Of a stretch of 6,841 nucleotides of DNA, positions 5,803-6,841 are shown piece after piece. Source of the stretch: Bacteroidales bacterium (GTDB taxonomy: Bacteria; Bacteroidota; Bacteroidia; Bacteroidales; Dysgonomonadaceae); contig DUUR01000130.1 in the NCBI GenBank assembly GCA_012841425.1, forward strand, positions 1 through 6,841, read 5' to 3'. The notes beneath the pieces are model-generated. The model was not told the DNA's origin, did no database searches, and saw only the letters and a program-made list of their open reading frames with translations. Position numbers and translations under genes: made by a program. The number at the start of each line of letters is the position of its first letter. Positions within the stretch are counted from its first letter, which is position 1.

Positions 5803-6841
5803 TTATTTGTAGATCAACTCAAAAGGCTCAGAAGAGAACAGCTCGTTGGCAACACTTTTGATTTGCTCAGCCGATATCGCATCAACTTTTGAGAAAACCT
5901 CTTCTAAATCTATGAATCGTTTGTGATGAAGATAGTTTTTGGCCATGTTTAGAGCATTATTTTCGTTCATCTCGGCAGATATACCCAATTGCCCTTTCCA
6001 CTGCCGTTTTGCTACTGTGAGCTGCATGGGTGTGAGCGCTTTCTCCATTATACTCTTAAGTTCTTTTTTTATCAATCTGAGGCACTTGTCTTTGTTTTTG
6101 GGGTCACATGCAAAATAGATAGAGTAAAAGCCAGTATCGCTATAAAGAGTAATGTTTGATTCGATATTATAAACTAGTCCGTTTTTCTCTCTCAACGACC
6201 TGCTTAACCTGCTATTGAGGCTACCTCCTCCTAAAATACTATTTAGTAAATACACAACGTACCTATCGGGATGATACATATTATATTTATTCCAACCCAG
6301 CACTACATGCGTTTGTGTTGTGTTTTTATCGATAATACGAGTTACAGGTGTTGTTATTATGGGGGCAACTCTGTTTTTTGCCTCAACCGGTTCTTGCTTA
6401 ATATTAAAGTATTTCTCGGTTAATTTTAAAACTTTTGAAAATGGTGTTTTACCGAAAGAGAAAAAGACCATCTTGGAAGTTTGATATTGTCGTTTAACGA
6501 AAGAATTCACATTGTCACTGTTGAAAGAGTTAAGCGTATGTAGTTCGCCAAGTATATAATGACCAATATCATGTCCTGAGAATATCAGATTCTCGAAATC
6601 ATCATAAATAAGCTCAGATGGATTATCGTCATACGAATCAATTTCATCCAGTACAACCTCACGCTCTCTATTAATTTGAATTTGTGGAAACTCGGAATTA
6701 AAGATAATATCACCTAGCAGCTCTACTGCACGGGGGAAATACTCTTTGAGGAAAGTAGAGTAAATAAAAGTCTCTTCTTTTGTAGTAAACGCATTAAGGT
6801 CGCCACCTACATTCTCCATTCTATTGGATATATGATGAGCC
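5803..6841 (-). CDS. M16 family zinc metallopeptidase (insulinase-like), partial; N-terminus beyond right edge
   Basis: The frame runs off the right edge; the first visible residues AHHISNRMENVGGDLNAFTT are the family block that normally follows HxxEH and the FKGT loop, so the true start and the HxxEH zinc motif lie outside the window. About 345 residues are visible of a usual 410-430. Numbering from the internal Met at 6819, the conserved segment REREVVLDEI spans 51-60. Glu59 is the expected third zinc ligand, and Glu52, seven residues before it, is the accessory glutamate. The second M16 domain contains GGGSLNSRLSRSLREKNGLV, with the Arg210/Tyr217 pair expected in active members. The features fit an M16B peptidase resembling MPP beta or YmxG, which degrades or processes peptides; the substrate is unknown. 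No signal peptide can be judged. The barrel gene follows 91 bp downstream on the same strand. Confidence 0.93.
   Translation of the reverse strand, partial: AHHISNRMENVGGDLNAFTTKEETFIYSTFLKEYFPRAVELLGDIIFNSEFPQIQINREREVVLDEIDSYDDNPSELIYDDFENLIFSGHDIGHYILGELHTLNSFNSDNVNSFVKRQYQTSKMVFFSFGKTPFSKVLKLTEKYFNIKQEPVEAKNRVAPIITTPVTRIIDKNTTQTHVVLGWNKYNMYHPDRYVVYLLNSILGGGSLNSRLSRSLREKNGLVYNIESNITLYSDTGFYSIYFACDPKNKDKCLRLIKKELKSIMEKALTPMQLTVAKRQWKGQLGISAEMNENNALNMAKNYLHHKRFIDLEEVFSKVDAISAEQIKSVANELFSSEPFELIYK

Noticed and set aside
6817..6819. Internal ATG as the start of the M16 peptidase
   Set aside because: The frame stays open upstream to the window edge and codes for family-conserved residues (AHHISNR) there; starting here would remove the zinc-binding HxxEH motif.

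Overview
The window looks like ordinary chromosome of an AT-rich Bacteroidota, most likely Bacteroidales. Start codons lack Shine-Dalgarno sequences and sit behind A/T-rich leaders. Several upstream regions carry the Bacteroidetes sigma-ABfr type -7 element TAnnTTTG. Rho has the long disordered insertion known from Bacteroides. A PorT-type outer-membrane barrel and an M16 peptidase with a Bacteroidales-like sequence are also present. The genus cannot be fixed from this sequence.

Layout, left to right: (1) etfB and the first 152 codons of etfA on the minus strand, a two-gene electron-transfer-flavoprotein operon cut by the left edge. (2) A divergent intergenic region (1366-1574) with promoters for both sides and an 8-bp dyad. 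(3) A plus-strand lipoprotein of unknown function; its start should be the ATG at 1575, not the GTG at 1524. (4) A leader region with a near-consensus promoter and a terminator-like hairpin, followed by rho (632 aa) and an intrinsic terminator. (5) About 200 bp of non-coding DNA between two convergent intrinsic terminators. (6) A minus-strand outer-membrane beta-barrel protein. (7) A minus-strand M16 zinc peptidase whose N-terminus, with the HxxEH motif, lies beyond the right edge.

The genes do not form one pathway. EtfAB serves electron transfer with acyl-CoA dehydrogenases, Rho is a housekeeping termination factor, the lipoprotein and barrel are envelope proteins, and the M16 protein is a peptidase. 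No mobile element, CRISPR array, RNA gene or defence system was seen. The points most worth a second look are the bifurcation-type EtfB motif, the Lys/Pro/Gln-rich disordered region of Rho with its poly-A tracts, the terminator-like hairpin in the rho leader, and the lipoprotein start correction. I found no convincing undescribed multi-gene system.
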